This document shows positions 23,033-34,902 of a stretch of 64,000 bases of DNA, piece after piece. Both the position numbers and the translations under genes were made by a program. Position 1 is the stretch's first letter. Every line of letters begins with the position of its first letter. The stretch is taken from the NCBI GenBank assembly GCA_033807695.1, contig CM066305.1:744001-808000 (forward strand), in the 5' to 3' direction. The notes below the pieces were generated by a model. The model was not told where the DNA came from. It was given only the letters and a program-made list of their open reading frames with translations, and ran no database searches. This DNA is from Daedaleopsis sinensis. Taxonomy: Eukaryota; Basidiomycota; Agaricomycetes; Polyporales; Polyporaceae.

Positions 23033-24262
23033 TCACTGCTGCTCCCGCATCGGCACCGGCACCGGCCCCTCGCCCGGGTTCGGCGGCTGCCCCGGTATCG
23101 CGTGCGGCGGCGGCGGGATCGGCTCCGTCATCATCATCGCCGTGCGCACCTTGATGAGCATCATGCGGTACCAGTCCTGGCCCGCGCCCGCGCTCTCCTG
23201 CTCGTCCGTCGCGTGCTGCAGCTGCGCGAGCTCCTTGCGCCACTGCGCGTGCCAGTTGATCTCCCCGTGCTCGTCCACCTCGACCTGCTCGTCCGCGCGG
23301 AAGAGCGGCGGCATCGGCGGCGGCGCGAACGCCGGGTCGAACCTGCGGACACGGTCAGATGCGGGGCGTTGAGGAGGAGAGGGAGACACAGCGAGAGAAA
23401 CGGGCGACTTACTGCTGGTATGGCCCGGGCGGGAACGGCGGGGGTGGGGGGACCTGCCGACTGGGCCCCGGCTCGGATGCCATCGGGGGAGGAGGGACGA
23501 ACGTGGGGTCAAAGGTCGGCGGGGGATCGCTCGGGTGGTAGTCGATGTCCTGCGCGTCGAGCGGAGGCGAGTTCTTGCTGCCGTTCTTCCCCTTCTTCTT
23601 GCGGATCCTGTGCACGCCCGTCCTCGGGTCCACGTTGTCGTTCACGGTCCAGTACGAGCCCTTTCCGCGGTCCGTCAACGGACGCGGGACCTTCTCGAAA
23701 CACGGGTTCAGGGACAGGTTGTGTCGGACGGAGTTCTGGGCACAAGTGCGTCAGCCCGCCGGTCTTGCACGCATGCCTCGAGGAGCATGTTTGGATGGAG
23801 AGGAAGCGTGGTTGCATGTGCAAAAAATGGACAACTGTACTCACCTTCCATCCGGGTGGGGCGGATCGGAAGTAAGGGAACTAGACGCAGTAAGTGGCAC
23901 GTTCGGACTCGTAGCCAAACCAAACACTCACTCGGGACTCGATAGCATAGTAGATGTCCTCCAGCAGCAGCTTCTGGTTCGGGGAGCCCTTAATCGCGTA
24001 CCTGTGCCGTGCCAACATGCGTATGAGGCGACCTGTCTCAGCCCGATCATCCTGCGAGCCATGCGTACCGAATCAAGGTCGAATACGGATAGAACGGCTT
24101 GCTCCCTGGGGGACCGTCACGCAGAGAGTCGAGGTTGATAGGAAGGCCGCCGGTGAGATCGTTCGTCGTGCTCGCGTCAGAGTAGTAGTTGACGGGTTGA
24201 GGGGTTGGCGCGGCGCCATGCAGCATCTCCTGCGAAATGACTCCCATCGGTGGTTGCGACAT
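23033..24262 (-). CDS. Fork-head domain transcription factor
   Basis: Exons 24262-24069, 24001-23932, 23880-23845, 23735-23413 and 23342-23033 give 310 residues. The fork-head (winged-helix) domain spans about residues 50-145: [37 protein letters not shown], the recognition helix [20 protein letters not shown], and [12 protein letters not shown] basic [11 protein letters not shown] tract after the domain may be a nuclear localisation signal. The C-terminal half is Pro-rich, then has a helical [19 protein letters not shown] segment and a Pro-rich tail. It is a sequence-specific nuclear regulator; target genes are unknown. Four of the five exons make up the DNA-binding half. Confidence 0.92.
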
Positions 24263-25479
24263 GGTTGTAGACACGCGAGTCAAGGCAAGTGTAGGACGCA
24301 AGACGGCTAAGACGGCGGTGCAGACTCGGAGGGTGAGGACGGAGGAGGATGGCGGGGAGAATGGGCGCACTCTGAGCGAGTCGAACTGAACATGCTTATG
24401 TCAGCGGATTCCCAACGGCGGCGCAAGCGGCCATGTCTCATGTGCGCGTTCGCCCCCGCGCGCAGACTCGGCGCGGTCGACGGCGATGGCGACGAGCATG
24501 GTGCAGACGATGGCGGGCGGGAAAGAGAAGGTAGTGTGCGTTGTTTGGCCCCTCTCAGCCACGATTCAAACAGAGGTGCAAATGCGAGAAAACGCGAGAA
24601 CACAAATTTGCTCCTCGCAAGCAGGCGAATACACGAACAAACTGCCCACAACCTCGCCATCGCCCGCACCACGATGTTAGGATGCCTCGCTTGGGGTTTC
24701 TTGCGTATCATGATGTGTGCTATAGAGTGAGGATGTTTCTGGAATGTTGATTTGTGCAGGCGTGATTTTTCCCCGATTATTGAGCCGTACGGTGGTAAGC
24801 CACTCGCTAACGGTATTGGTTAGGTGTGGCTTCACTGTCAGCACTTCAAGTTCTACTACTAGGAACCATCCGATTCTGTCGTAAGTACACTCGTTCACCA
24901 GTACATATATGAGTTATGAGGTGGTACTATAACATGAACTCTACCAGCTCAGCGTGCGTTTGAAACTCTAGGTCTAGCGGGGAAGCTTGCTAACCCTCGG
25001 AGTCTGTATTCGGCCGGCGGTTCTTCATATAGGTCATGCAGCTGAGTTAGCTTCCACGTACGCATTCTATCGAATAATAGATCTCTCGCACAGACGTTGT
25101 AAGCAGGACCATAACATGGAATTGGCAGGGGCACGAGCCTTTGTCTCCCCTAGACAGGCGATGAGGACCTATTGAACGGGGGGAGGGACGGTCCTTCAAC
25201 ACGAGCCTTACCTTCTATGTAGTACTAGTAGAATATGAACAACATAACATTACTTTGTAGGTAGCTTCAGCCTACACAAGAAGTTGTTCCTGCTTATACA
25301 GAACAGATGCTCGGAGTTACGAACAACAGCGACCTGACCGCACACGGGAAGTTTCCATCTATGATTCGTGTTGTTCAGCATGACGTGAGATATTAGCTGC
25401 GAAGCACCAAGTCGACGTGCAAGTGCAAGTACAAGTGCTAGCGTTGCCACGGAAGCCTGCCCTTGTGCATCAGGGAGCA
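24263..25479. other. Intergenic region ahead of duplicated segment B
   Basis: Fork-head promoter at the left. The middle is AT-richer and gene-free. It includes the 25158-25200 repeat related to 21444-21490. From 25253 it belongs to inverted duplication copy B. Confidence 0.5.
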
Positions 25480-25975
25480 CTACGACGTCGGCGCCCAGAG
25501 GTCGTACAGCTCCCTGTCGGCAGGGTCGAAGCACGTCAATACGGCGGGGTCTGCGCGGATGGTCACTTTGCGCGCGGGGGTCCCCAGGGCGGAGGAGGGC
25601 GTGGACGTGATTGAGCGGTAGAATGTCGACCGCGTGGGCTCCAGATGCCGGGAGAGGTTCGATATCGTGGAGGACGTTGGCGAGGCATCTCCGCCTGGTG
25701 TCTGCAGAATACCTCTCTCGTTCAGGATGTGCAATATGCACCTATGTCAACGTTGACTTGCCTGGCTCGTTCCACGGTTTCGAGCGCCGGAGTCGGGTGT
25801 TACTGGTTCCCTAGCTACTGATTGTCAGCAAAAGACCAGCAGCTCGCAGTTTTTTCCTTACCTGGGGACGCCAACGGAGGCGTTTCAAAGCGCGTTGAAG
25901 CCATCGTATTGGCAGCAGCGAGTCTAGCTAGTCAACGTCCGAGTCGAGCTGAGCTGAGCAGACTCAGGCTTACAC
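25253..25975 (-). repeat. Inverted segmental duplication, copy B
   Basis: Reverse complement of 12310-13033, nearly identical through exons, introns and flanks. It lies in opposite orientation about 12.2 kb away, so the two copies form a long inverted repeat around six intact genes. Confidence 0.95.
25480..25904 (-). CDS. Small conserved protein, duplicated gene copy B
   Basis: Exons 25904-25862, 25814-25762 and 25701-25480, with exactly the same exon and intron lengths as copy A, encode 105 residues. The GC-AG second intron is conserved. Two substitutions separate the proteins, and neither copy has a frameshift or stop, so both may be expressed. Function unknown; see copy A at 12389. Confidence 0.6.
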
Positions 25976-26111
25976 TGGCTTACACCGTGACTGCGGCCCT
26001 GGTGACGTGACCGACGCGACTAGCATGTCACACCGCGATCGTCACGCTCCACCGGCCCCGAGCGCGCCAAATGCAGGTCCGCGATATTGCTCCTTCTCTC
26101 CGACGCTCACC

Positions 26112-29100
26112 ATGAACATCTTCCGAAGCCGTACGCGCTCTCCGTCTGCCTGGTCTCAGTCTACACCGTACTCACACTAGCCCTCCGTGCTGCTGCAGTC
26201 ATAGGCAAAGTCTGGCGTGCGTGTGCCGCTCCCCATCCCCCGAAGCCACACTGACATGACATCATCCACACGCATCGCAGACGATCCCAACGCAGCGGAG
26301 GTCGTCAAGATCTCCGAGGGCCAGCTCTTCCTCGTCCGCTCCGAGTCTGTGCGCGGCGGGCGCGAGTGCATGTGAGTGTCTGAACCGCCCTAACTGTGTG
26401 TGTCTGCAGGCTCTGAACAGGCCGCGGGCGCAGATACAATGACGCGATGGCGACCATCCGGAGGGTGCCCTCCATGGAGCACACGTTCGAGCTGGTGATT
26501 ACCCGCGTGTACGAGGACGGCGATCAGGAGCTGCTGGAGGACGAGGAAGAAAGTGAGTGTCTTGAGCCGTTAGCCTCTCTCTCGGAAGCTCTGCGCTGCA
26601 CCGGGGCACCGCCCAATGTAACGACCATGATATTGCTCGATGCCCCCGGTGCGCGTTGTGCTTGTGCATACAGGAATGGTGGCAGCCGAGGTCGGGCTGG
26701 GAAGTCAAGATCCTCTGGGAAGGCGCGAGTATTGCATTTTGCTCGGTGACATTCCAATATCCTTTATGGCCTCATCTGCTCTTACCGTCGTTGTCGCTGC
26801 ATGACACATGAGAGTGGGCTTTCTGTATGTCAAGCGACGGATGTCGGGGCCTGAACGCCAAACAGTGGCACTCAGCCCTGTTTTACCTGAGGCCCGCTTG
26901 CCGCGCCCAACCTCCTTCAATGCCCCCGCACACATGAGAACCATAGTCTATTGTTCCGGCTGGTTTAGTAAAGGGCTACTGTGGTCGGCCAGGAGGTGTA
27001 TGGGGTGCGTCATACCTGGGGCAAGTGGGGTGCTCGAGTCGAACGCTCAAGATTGCGCGGTGGCGTCGTACCATTGAGTCGCCACTCTACTTTGCATGCT
27101 GTTCTCCGCGGAGCTGTGTTCTGATGCTATCTTGCAGCCGATGAGGAACGCGTTTTCCTAATTTGCGAGGAACTGGAGTTCCGCGTTAGCGCAACCTCCG
27201 ATAACGAGCCTACGTTCGTCTGGCGCGACCTCCAAGGGGATGAAGACGAACTGTACGAATTTGTCGCACCCGGAACGAACGAGCCTACCCGTGCCTTTTT
27301 CGAGACATGCATGTATCGCGCTATGTACGAACGCAAGTACCGCACCAGTGCAGACAACACGCAGGATTCGGACCTGCAGGAGTTTATCTGGCAGTACGTT
27401 CACGTTGTTGCTATGCTGTTTTACAATCTGAATGACCCTTGTCAGGCCACCTGCTGCAAAGAAGTCGAAGACAAAGACATCTCGGAAAGCCTCCGCATCC
27501 AAAGCAGAGGAGGCGCCACAGGAAGGCGCCACTACTTCCACTAGCACCCCAGCTAGTCCGAAGGCGAAGAAGGAACTCTCCAGAGAGTCTGACCCGTCTA
27601 TGCCGTCTATATTTGCAGAACCCGCGGAGCTCTATCTCTGGGACAGGGACACTGGTCTGTTCGCCCACCAAGGAGACGTGATGGCACATGTAGCGAAGAA
27701 CCTTGCCGGTGGACAGTATGAGTACTGGCTCGTGGCGTCGGCGGAGGAAGGACAGGTGTTTGCACACAGGATCTCATCGGAGATGAACCAGCGTTTGGCG
27801 CAGCACATCCTATCATTCACATGGAACAACATCACCGACGACGGTCAAGCGAACAGCTGGTGTCTACGGTTCCAGTCAGCAGAGGCGTACGAGGACTTCA
27901 AGAAGGCGTTCACCCAGGCTTCTTGGGAGGGCCTCAATCAAATTCCGTGGGCGAAGGCGAAGGTACGTTTCGGTGTGTGATGGATGTGCCCCGTGACTGA
28001 TAAGGTCTCGTATGAAGTACGAGGACCAAGCGTATGTCCTGAGTTCGAACGAGGATGTGGAGATGAGGGATGTAGAAGACGACGAAGATGACGAAGAGGC
28101 CGTGGCCGGGGAGCTCGGTAAGGTGCCAATCATAATCGTCACGACCGTCATCTTACGGTACTCCTCTAGACAAGAGTGATGACGAAGAGGAAGAGGAATA
28201 TCCTGACGAAGACGACGACGTCCCAGCCATGCCCAAGGGCAGGAATAAGCAGCTCACCGTGGGATTCAGGGGTGACCGGTCATACGTCCTGCGCGACGAC
28301 AAGATCGGCGTGTTCAGTCATACCGGCGACAACCAGGTCAAGTATTACGCTTCCATTAGCAATCTCGCGACGCCGCAGGGCAAGTCCTTCAGCCCGAAAC
28401 ATGTGCGTTATTCATCCCGCTATGTCACTACGCTCGCACTAACCCCGCTGCCAGGTGATGCTGCACGACCAAGACACGAAGATGATCCTGATGAACCCGG
28501 CGAATCCCCACTCGCTGTTCAACCTGGACATCGAGCGCGGGAAGGTCGTGGAGGAGTGGAAGGTGCACGACGACATCACCGTGGACCACATCGCGCCGGA
28601 CACGAAGTTCGCGCAGAAGACGGCAGAACAGACGGTCGTCGGCATCTCGCACAACGCGCTCTTCCGCGTCGACCCGCGCGTGTCGGGCTCGAAGATGGTC
28701 GACAGCCAGTACAAGCAGTACGTGTCGAAGAACAAGTTCTCGGGCGTCGCGACGACCGCCGAGGGCAAGCTCGCGGTCGCGAGCGAGAAGGGCGACATCC
28801 GCCTGTTCGACGCGATCGGCAAGAACGCGAAGACGGCGCTGCCGCCGCTCGGAGACCCGATCGTCGGCATCGACGTGACCGCGAACGGCCGCTGGATCGT
28901 CGCGACGACGAAGACGTACCTGCTCCTCATCGACACCCTCATCGGCGAGGGCCGCTACACGGGCCAGCTCGGCTTCGACCGCTCCTTCCCCGCGAACGCG
29001 AAGCCGATCCCGCGCCGGCTGCAGCTCCGCGCGGAGCACGTCGCGTACATGGACCACAGCGTCTCGTTCACGCCCGCGAGGTACGTCCGCGCCGCTCTCG

Positions 29101-29704
29101 CCCTATCCCTACCCCGCAGCCTTGTGCTATCTCTATCTCCACTCCATTTCATCTCTGCATCTTCGTCGTCGTTCACTGCTGACGGATGCTGACTATGCGG
29201 TTGTCCGCGCGTGCCGCGCTGCGCGTCTTCGTGGTGCGACGACAGGTTCAACATGGGCGAGGACACCGAGGAGAACGCGATCGTGACCTCGACGGGCCAG
29301 TACGTCGTCGCATGGGACTTTGCCAAGGTGAAGAAGGGCCAGCTCGACAAGTATGAGATCAAGAAGTACGTGTGCTTCTCTCCCCCTCCCTCTCCCCCTT
29401 CCCCACTTCCCCTCCCCCCTTACTATCCTCGAACGCTGACGCTCGTTCGCCCCGCAGGTACGACCAGTTCGTGGTACAAGACAGCTTCAAGTTTGGCGAC
29501 GACAAGGAGATCGTGAGTCACCCGCGCTGCGCCCCCGATTGCTCCTCGGACGTTCGTTACTCATCCCCCGTGCGCTCGCAGATTGTGGCGTTGCAGAACG
29601 ACGTGCTGGCGGTCAACAAGAAGAACCTCAAGCGGCCGACGCGGGCCTCTCTCGCGCCGGGGGGCGGTCGCAGCCGTTCGAGCATCGTGAACACCCCTTA
29701 CTGA
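26112..29704 (+). CDS. VID27: VID27 family protein (vacuolar import and degradation)
   Basis: Exons 26112-26130, 26199-26216, 26281-26371, 26434-26552, 27138-27393, 27446-27962, 28018-28117, 28170-28402, 28455-29080, 29246-29365, 29458-29512 and 29582-29704 give 758 residues (yeast Vid27 has 782). The first two exons are 19 and 18 nt and restore MNIFRSLIGKVW followed by DPNAAEVVKISEGQLFLVR. A PH-like N-terminal part, an acidic linker (VEDDEDDEEAVAGE) and a WD40-like C-terminal beta-propeller (from about residue 400) follow. The propeller includes VMLHDQDTKMILMNPANPHS and GYVV-type blades. Vid27 is implicated in vacuolar degradation of gluconeogenic enzymes; its biochemistry is poorly known. 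The fourth intron, 585 nt, is exceptional here. Confidence 0.93.
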
Positions 29705-30065
29705 GTGCCGAATGCTGATCGACGGCCCACGGATCGCTGCGGGGGGTGATCACAGGTGTATGCTCGGAGTTATTTGGGTCTGGTCTGGGCTGGTGTGCTT
29801 CAATGAACGGAAGAACATGAAAATTTAAGATTGTATCAATGCGCCCCTTTTCCTCTTCTCGTACTGCTTGGGGGGCCTTCCCTACACTGTACGCATACCC
29901 GACGAATCACTAGTACTGTATAATTCTCATACGCGCGAGTGCGACGGAGACGAATACGAGTTTGTTTTGGTCTTTCATAGTTACATTAGGAATGACTGCT
30001 CACAGATCCGTCCGACCAACGCCCGACCTCTGCACGTATCTATTACACCTAACACGACAGTCTGT
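29705..30065. other. Convergent 3' spacer
   Basis: About 360 bases between the VID27 and glutamine synthetase stop codons, with AT-rich 3'-UTR-like sequence and no gene. Confidence 0.5.
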
Positions 30066-31387
30066 CTACTTGTTGAGGCAGGTGGTCTCGACGATGATGC
30101 TCGTCACCCGGTAGGGGTCTACGATATTTGGTCAGTGGGGGGTAGACCAAATGTCAAGAGAAAAGGGACATACCGATGTTGGAGGCGGGGCGACGGTCCT
30201 CGAGGTAGCCGTAGCCCTGGGCACCGACATGGCGGGGAATACGGATGGAGGCGCCACGGTTGGCGACACCAGACGAGAAAGAGCCAATGTGACCGGTCTC
30301 ATGACGACCCGTGAGACGGAGGTCGTTGTCCTCGCCGTAGACAGCGATGTGCTCGCTGTGCCTCTTGGCGAGCTTCGCGATCGCGTCCTCGATGAACTTC
30401 ATGCCTCCGGGCTCGCGCATCGCCTTGGTGGAGTAGTTGGTGTGGCATCCGGCGCCGTTCCAGTCGCCCTGAAGGGGCTTAGGGTGGAACGAGACCTTGA
30501 TGCCCCACTGCTCGGCGATGCGGACGAGGAGGTAGCGGGCCATCCAGAGGTGGTCACCCATGGAGATGCCCTCACAAGGGCCCACCTGGAACTCCCACTG
30601 GGAGGGCATGACCTCGGCGTTGATGCCGGAGATGTTGACACCGGCATACAGGCAGGAGCGGTAGTGAGCCTCAATCAGGTCGCGCGCGAAGACCTTGCCA
30701 GTACCTGTAGGAGAACTTACGTTAAACCGATGTTTCTGCACATATCATGGGCAGAGTGTTTCACGTACCAGCACCGCAGTAGTAGGGGCCCTGGGGACCA
30801 GGGAAACCGCCCTTGGGCCAACCGTAGGGGGTGCCGTCCATGTCGAAGAGGGTGTACTCCTGCTCGATACCGAACCAGGGGATCTCCTCCTTGGCCTCCT
30901 CCATGACCTTGGCGGCGTGGTGACGGAAGTTGGTCTTGTTGGGGGTGCCGTCGCTGTTGTAACACTCGGCGAGGACAAGGATGTTGTCACCGCCACGGAA
31001 GGGGTCCTTGAAGATGGCAGCCGGGCGGAGGTAGACATCGGAGTCGCTGCCGGGAGCTTGATTGGTGGAGGAACCGTCGAAATCCCAGATGCGGAGGGTA
31101 CCGATGTCGGTCACCTTCTTAGTGACAGTCTGTCCGAGGTATGCAGAGTGAGTACATCGGAACGGGGACGGGGACGGTGCACACGCCGTGGAAGAGTACT
31201 CACCGTGGTCTTCGAACGGAGGCCACCATCGCCATCGATCCAGACGTCTGTAAGGCAGTATAGATCAGCGGATGATCTCGCAAGACAACACGGAGTAGAT
31301 GGGGGACGTACACTCGGCCTGGACTTTCTCACCCTGGTCGAGGGCGAGGAAGGGGGCAAGGAGGTCGGGGCGGTACTGGTGGGTCAT
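30066..31387 (-). CDS. GLN1: Glutamine synthetase (type II)
   Basis: Exons 31387-31312, 31247-31204, 31129-30769, 30704-30174 and 30118-30066 give 354 residues, the normal eukaryotic length. Diagnostic blocks: the beta-grasp IWDFDGSST, the catalytic [13 protein letters not shown], the [18 protein letters not shown] loop, [20 protein letters not shown], and the ATP-binding [44 protein letters not shown] and [13 protein letters not shown] complete the active site. It ATP-dependently joins ammonium to glutamate in a decameric cytosolic enzyme. It is a housekeeping gene usually induced by nitrogen limitation; no regulatory site could be identified with confidence. Confidence 0.97.
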
Positions 31388-31779
31388 GACGAGAAGGAGA
31401 AGAGTGTCGGATGGATGAGGAAGAGGAGGGAGGGTTGAGAGAGGAGGTGAAGATGGTCGAGTCAATCATTATAGATGTAGGAGACCTGTTTACCTCTGTT
31501 TGTGTGGGGTAGGATTGCTTATCGGGTATGTCAGGGCTTGCGAGACCCAGAGCATCTGGCACAGCCCGGCCAGGCTTGCATATAGAATTGCGGCTGTCGC
31601 GTACAAGCTCGCCGACTTATCAAGGTTGTGATCTGGTTACAGCTGCGACGGCCGCTCGTTTCCAGTCGACGTCAAGCCAGGTCAAGCCCCATCGTTTCAA
31701 ATCGCCCACTGTAATTGGCTCCTTGCTGATAAGATAAGCAATATGTGCCGTCCGTCCCGCCCCTTCCGCCCGCTCCTCA
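31388..31779. other. Glutamine synthetase upstream region
   Basis: About 390 bases between the glutamine synthetase start and the 3' end of the J-protein gene, both minus strand. It contains TGATAAGATAAG-type GATA motifs near 31725-31737, compatible with GATA-factor nitrogen control, though they sit some 340 bases from the ATG. Confidence 0.4.
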
Positions 31780-33291
31780 TCACTTCTTCCTGCTCGCAAC
31801 ACCTTTTCTCCTCCGTCCACCCGCCATCGTCGTCGCCGCCCGCCCCGTCTTCGCCTTCGCCAGCCCGCCCTCTTCCCGAGGTGTGACCGTGCCGCTTCCC
31901 CCTACATCAGACCCAAGCGATACGTCCTCCGACTCGTCTCCGCCGTCGGTCTCGGAGACTGTGGTGCTCTCTACGGTCGATCCATTGTGTCCGGTCACCT
32001 TCCCCACCAGGCCAGTCACGAGGGACAGGAACCACGTCCCCTTGATCGATGGGGCGACAGTTGTGTCCCTGTCCAACAGAATCATGCTGCCGTCTGGGTC
32101 GAGCTGATAGGACGGGGCACAACGTTACGACATAGTTCTCCAGGTGCAAACTAGAGCTCACACTACTCACAATAAAGACATCACTTCCTTCCACAACCAT
32201 ATCGACCCATCGGCCAGGGAGAGCGTTCCCGTCCTCGCCCATCCGTGCACTGCCGCCAAGATTCACTTTGACCTGCATGACGACTTTCAGTACCCAGGTC
32301 TTCCAACCATCGCATAGCTCGTCATACCTTTCTTTGCCCCTCCACCGGGGTCAGCTTCGCACCCCATGCGGCTTGACGAGCCTGCCCCACGAGCTCTTCT
32401 ATCCTTTTCAAGTCGCGATTATAGTTCAGCTTCTGAACGAGATACTGTACTCCGGAAGTTGCGAGGACCAAAAACACCAGGACCGTCTGTCGTGTGCATG
32501 AGCCCGTGCCCGCAAGCACTCGCGAAGCGGCGAGCGGACTCACCCCGAGCCCAGGTCGGAATCTAGAATAATAATACCCCGTGCCCCGCCACACGGGCAC
32601 GCCGTTCTTGTAGAAAAAGTCATAGCTAGTGCGGAAACCACAAATCAGAGAGACGTTCGCGAGCCCTCGTGTGCCGCATCACTCACCGCTCACGCTTCGT
32701 CGGGTCTCGCAAGATTGCAGCGACAACTCCGAGGAGCGCAAACCGGTCGTGCGCGTTCTTCACTCCCTTGTTCTTGTCCGGGCTGTTGGGCGGCGTGGCG
32801 CGTCAGCGTCGCGCGAAGACGGCGTGGTCGTGAGGGGGAGGGGAGGCGGCACTCACTGTAACTGCAGACTCTTCTTCCGGTACGCCTTCGAGATTTCCTG
32901 CGTCGAGGCGGACGGAGATATGTCCAGCCACGAGTAGAAGCTTGTACCCTTGCCTGAAAACCGCGACGACGCAGAGAGACCACGTATACATCAGTATAAT
33001 GTGCGGAGCGTCCGTGACCTCAGGCTGTGTGCTGACCTTCGGCCTTCTGGAGTGCACTGACGAGGTCAAAGATCTCGTGATCCTCCTTTACACACAGACA
33101 CACATGTCAGACATGGACGGGCAGAGATGGCGAGTGTACGTGGCGTGTGCGCACCTTGGTCCAACTATATGCGTTTCGTTGTTACACGTCAACGCGTTGT
33201 CCCGCACGATATGGAAAATGGAAAAGCAAACGTACGCGAGTACAGCCGTTACCAGAACAGCCAGGAAGGCGATGAGGTTGAGGACCCTCAT
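31780..33291 (-). CDS. ERJ5: ER membrane J-domain protein (Erj5-like)
   Basis: Exons 33291-33236, 33164-33155, 33085-33037, 32953-32857, 32782-32687, 32625-32544, 32486-32328, 32272-32171 and 32103-31780 give 324 residues. A signal peptide (LNLIAFLAVLVTAVLA) precedes AWTKEDHEIF; the WTK part comes from a 10-nt exon. The J domain (about 45-105) has FYSWLDIS, AYRKKSLQLHPDKN with the HPD triad split by an intron, and RERYDFFYKNGVPVW. A transmembrane helix follows (TVLVFLVLATSGVQYLV, about residues 133-150), then a coiled region and a Lys/Arg-rich end. Yeast Erj5 supports protein folding in the ER with Kar2/BiP; that role is inferred. Confidence 0.85.
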
Positions 33292-34902
33292 ATTGAGACC
33301 AGACAAGTGAGCGGACCGTGACGAGTGCCAGAAAGAGCCGGGATGGGGGACAGCGCGACTCGGCGAAGGCACTGGAGTTGAGCGCGACGTCCGATCAATG
33401 TGCCACGTGGTTATCTAATCTCTCGTAGTACACGCCTCCAGTGGGCGTCTTTGCGTCTTTACAACAACCCACTTCAACCCAGCGCAACTCTCGCTGAAGC
33501 ATACGGCTGGCCTGGGGGAAGAGGCTGGATCCAAGGTACACCCAGCTGCATGAAAATAATAATGTTGACGGTTTACTGACATACATACGCATCAGGCTAC
33601 AGTGTATGGCGTCTCGCCACTGCGTTGGAGGATATCTCTCTCTCGTCGACACAGACTGCGCTGGCCGTGCGTAGCACTGGGAGGTGCCAAAACCATCCCT
33701 GTCGCTACGTCTAGCAGGGAGAATATTGTCCGTGTCATCACGGCGAATCTCGAATCTCGTACGGCTGTTGCAACGCCTCGCGCCCGCCGCGGGCTCTCGC
33801 CCTCGTCTACTGTACTGGTAGGGCTGGGAGAAGCTCATCATGCAGATGTACGGCATCGAGTGCTCCGGATACTTATCCGCCTGAGGCGGGCTAACCCTTC
33901 TCAGGTCCGACCCGGTCGTCACTAGTAGGGAGGGCGCGCTCACCCTACCCGTCTCTCACCATCCGGCTGCGTCGCAATTGGGGCCTTCCCATTCACTACG
34001 ACATATGAACGTACGTACGCGAAGTCCTCCAACTCGTCGCGACGCCCAGTGTCGACAGTGGTCTCTATAAGGACACGCTACTTATTGACACCCCTGGCAG
34101 GACCGATCATGACCGGCGCCGATAAATCTCCTCGCTTGCTTGCTCAGCTGTGCTTCAAGTTGCTACTAGCCCGACGCGTACAGACTCGGAGGCAGATTGG
34201 TCACGAGAACGCCGAGAAGCACGACCCGATGTGCTTCATCCAGCCGTCGCTGGCAGGCTAACTCGGTGTTTTCGTTGCGACCGCTCTTCGTCAGCCTCCC
34301 GGATTGCTACTCCGCCCTGGAACACATGACGCTCAACGTTCAATCTGCTGCTGAAGCATGATGCGTGATGGGCGATCCCTTGGCCCGCGTTCACGTTCAG
34401 CGATTGTCCCGGGGAAACCAAGTAGCCGGAGGCCTGAAGGCTGGGGGGTTGTGTAAGTATTAATCTTGCCGATCTTGAATGCACAGGTAAGCATGACAGT
34501 CGATCACCAAGAAATACCCAAGGTACCTGATTGTCCTCCGCCTGTCACAGGCTTCTATGGCAGGATCGACGAAGTCTTTGAAATATTATCAGTCTAATAT
34601 TAGCAGAATATGTAAACCTTTTATCTTACACGAATGTCCCCTTCTCTCCGTCGTCTAAATCAATGCTCGAGGTATGGCTCAAGCCTCGAAACGATGATTT
34701 CATGACCATATTGGGCGGCGTTCAGTATGAGAAGCTTGGCGACCACGTGGTTATCTTATCTGAAGTCTTCTGACTGAGCGCCACCCGTCATTGAGTTCTC
34801 CGACAAGTGACCTTGCACAGTCACTTGAACCAGATTCCAGTGCAATTGACCTATCGGCACCGTACGCGTATTTTGCTTCCCTCGAAACTGTGATTGGGAA
34901 AG
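33292..34902. other. Long gene-free spacer
   Basis: About 1.6 kb between divergently transcribed ERJ5 and RRN7. A minus-strand 182-codon frame (33395-33943) has no ATG start and no domain. A 33-codon plus frame at 34024-34122 contains a GTPase-like LLIDTPG but no P-loop is nearby. AT-rich sequence dominates 34500-34650. No gene called. Confidence 0.45.

Noticed and set aside
28229..29182. 317-codon alternative plus frame within VID27
   Set aside because: After about residue 45 it leaves the VID27 frame and becomes Arg/Pro-rich; splicing at 28402/28455 restores conserved sequence instead.
30066..31387. Idea of a glutamine-metabolism gene cluster with glutaminase A
   Set aside because: The genes are about 10 kb apart with unrelated housekeeping genes between them; proximity alone does not support a cluster.
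33395..33943. 182-codon minus-strand frame
   Set aside because: No ATG at the start (GTG), no domain, no supporting splice structure.
34024..34122. Short frame containing LLIDTPG, like a GTPase G3 box
   Set aside because: Only about 33 codons, with no P-loop, no other G boxes and no flanking exons; probably chance or an unrecognisable relic.
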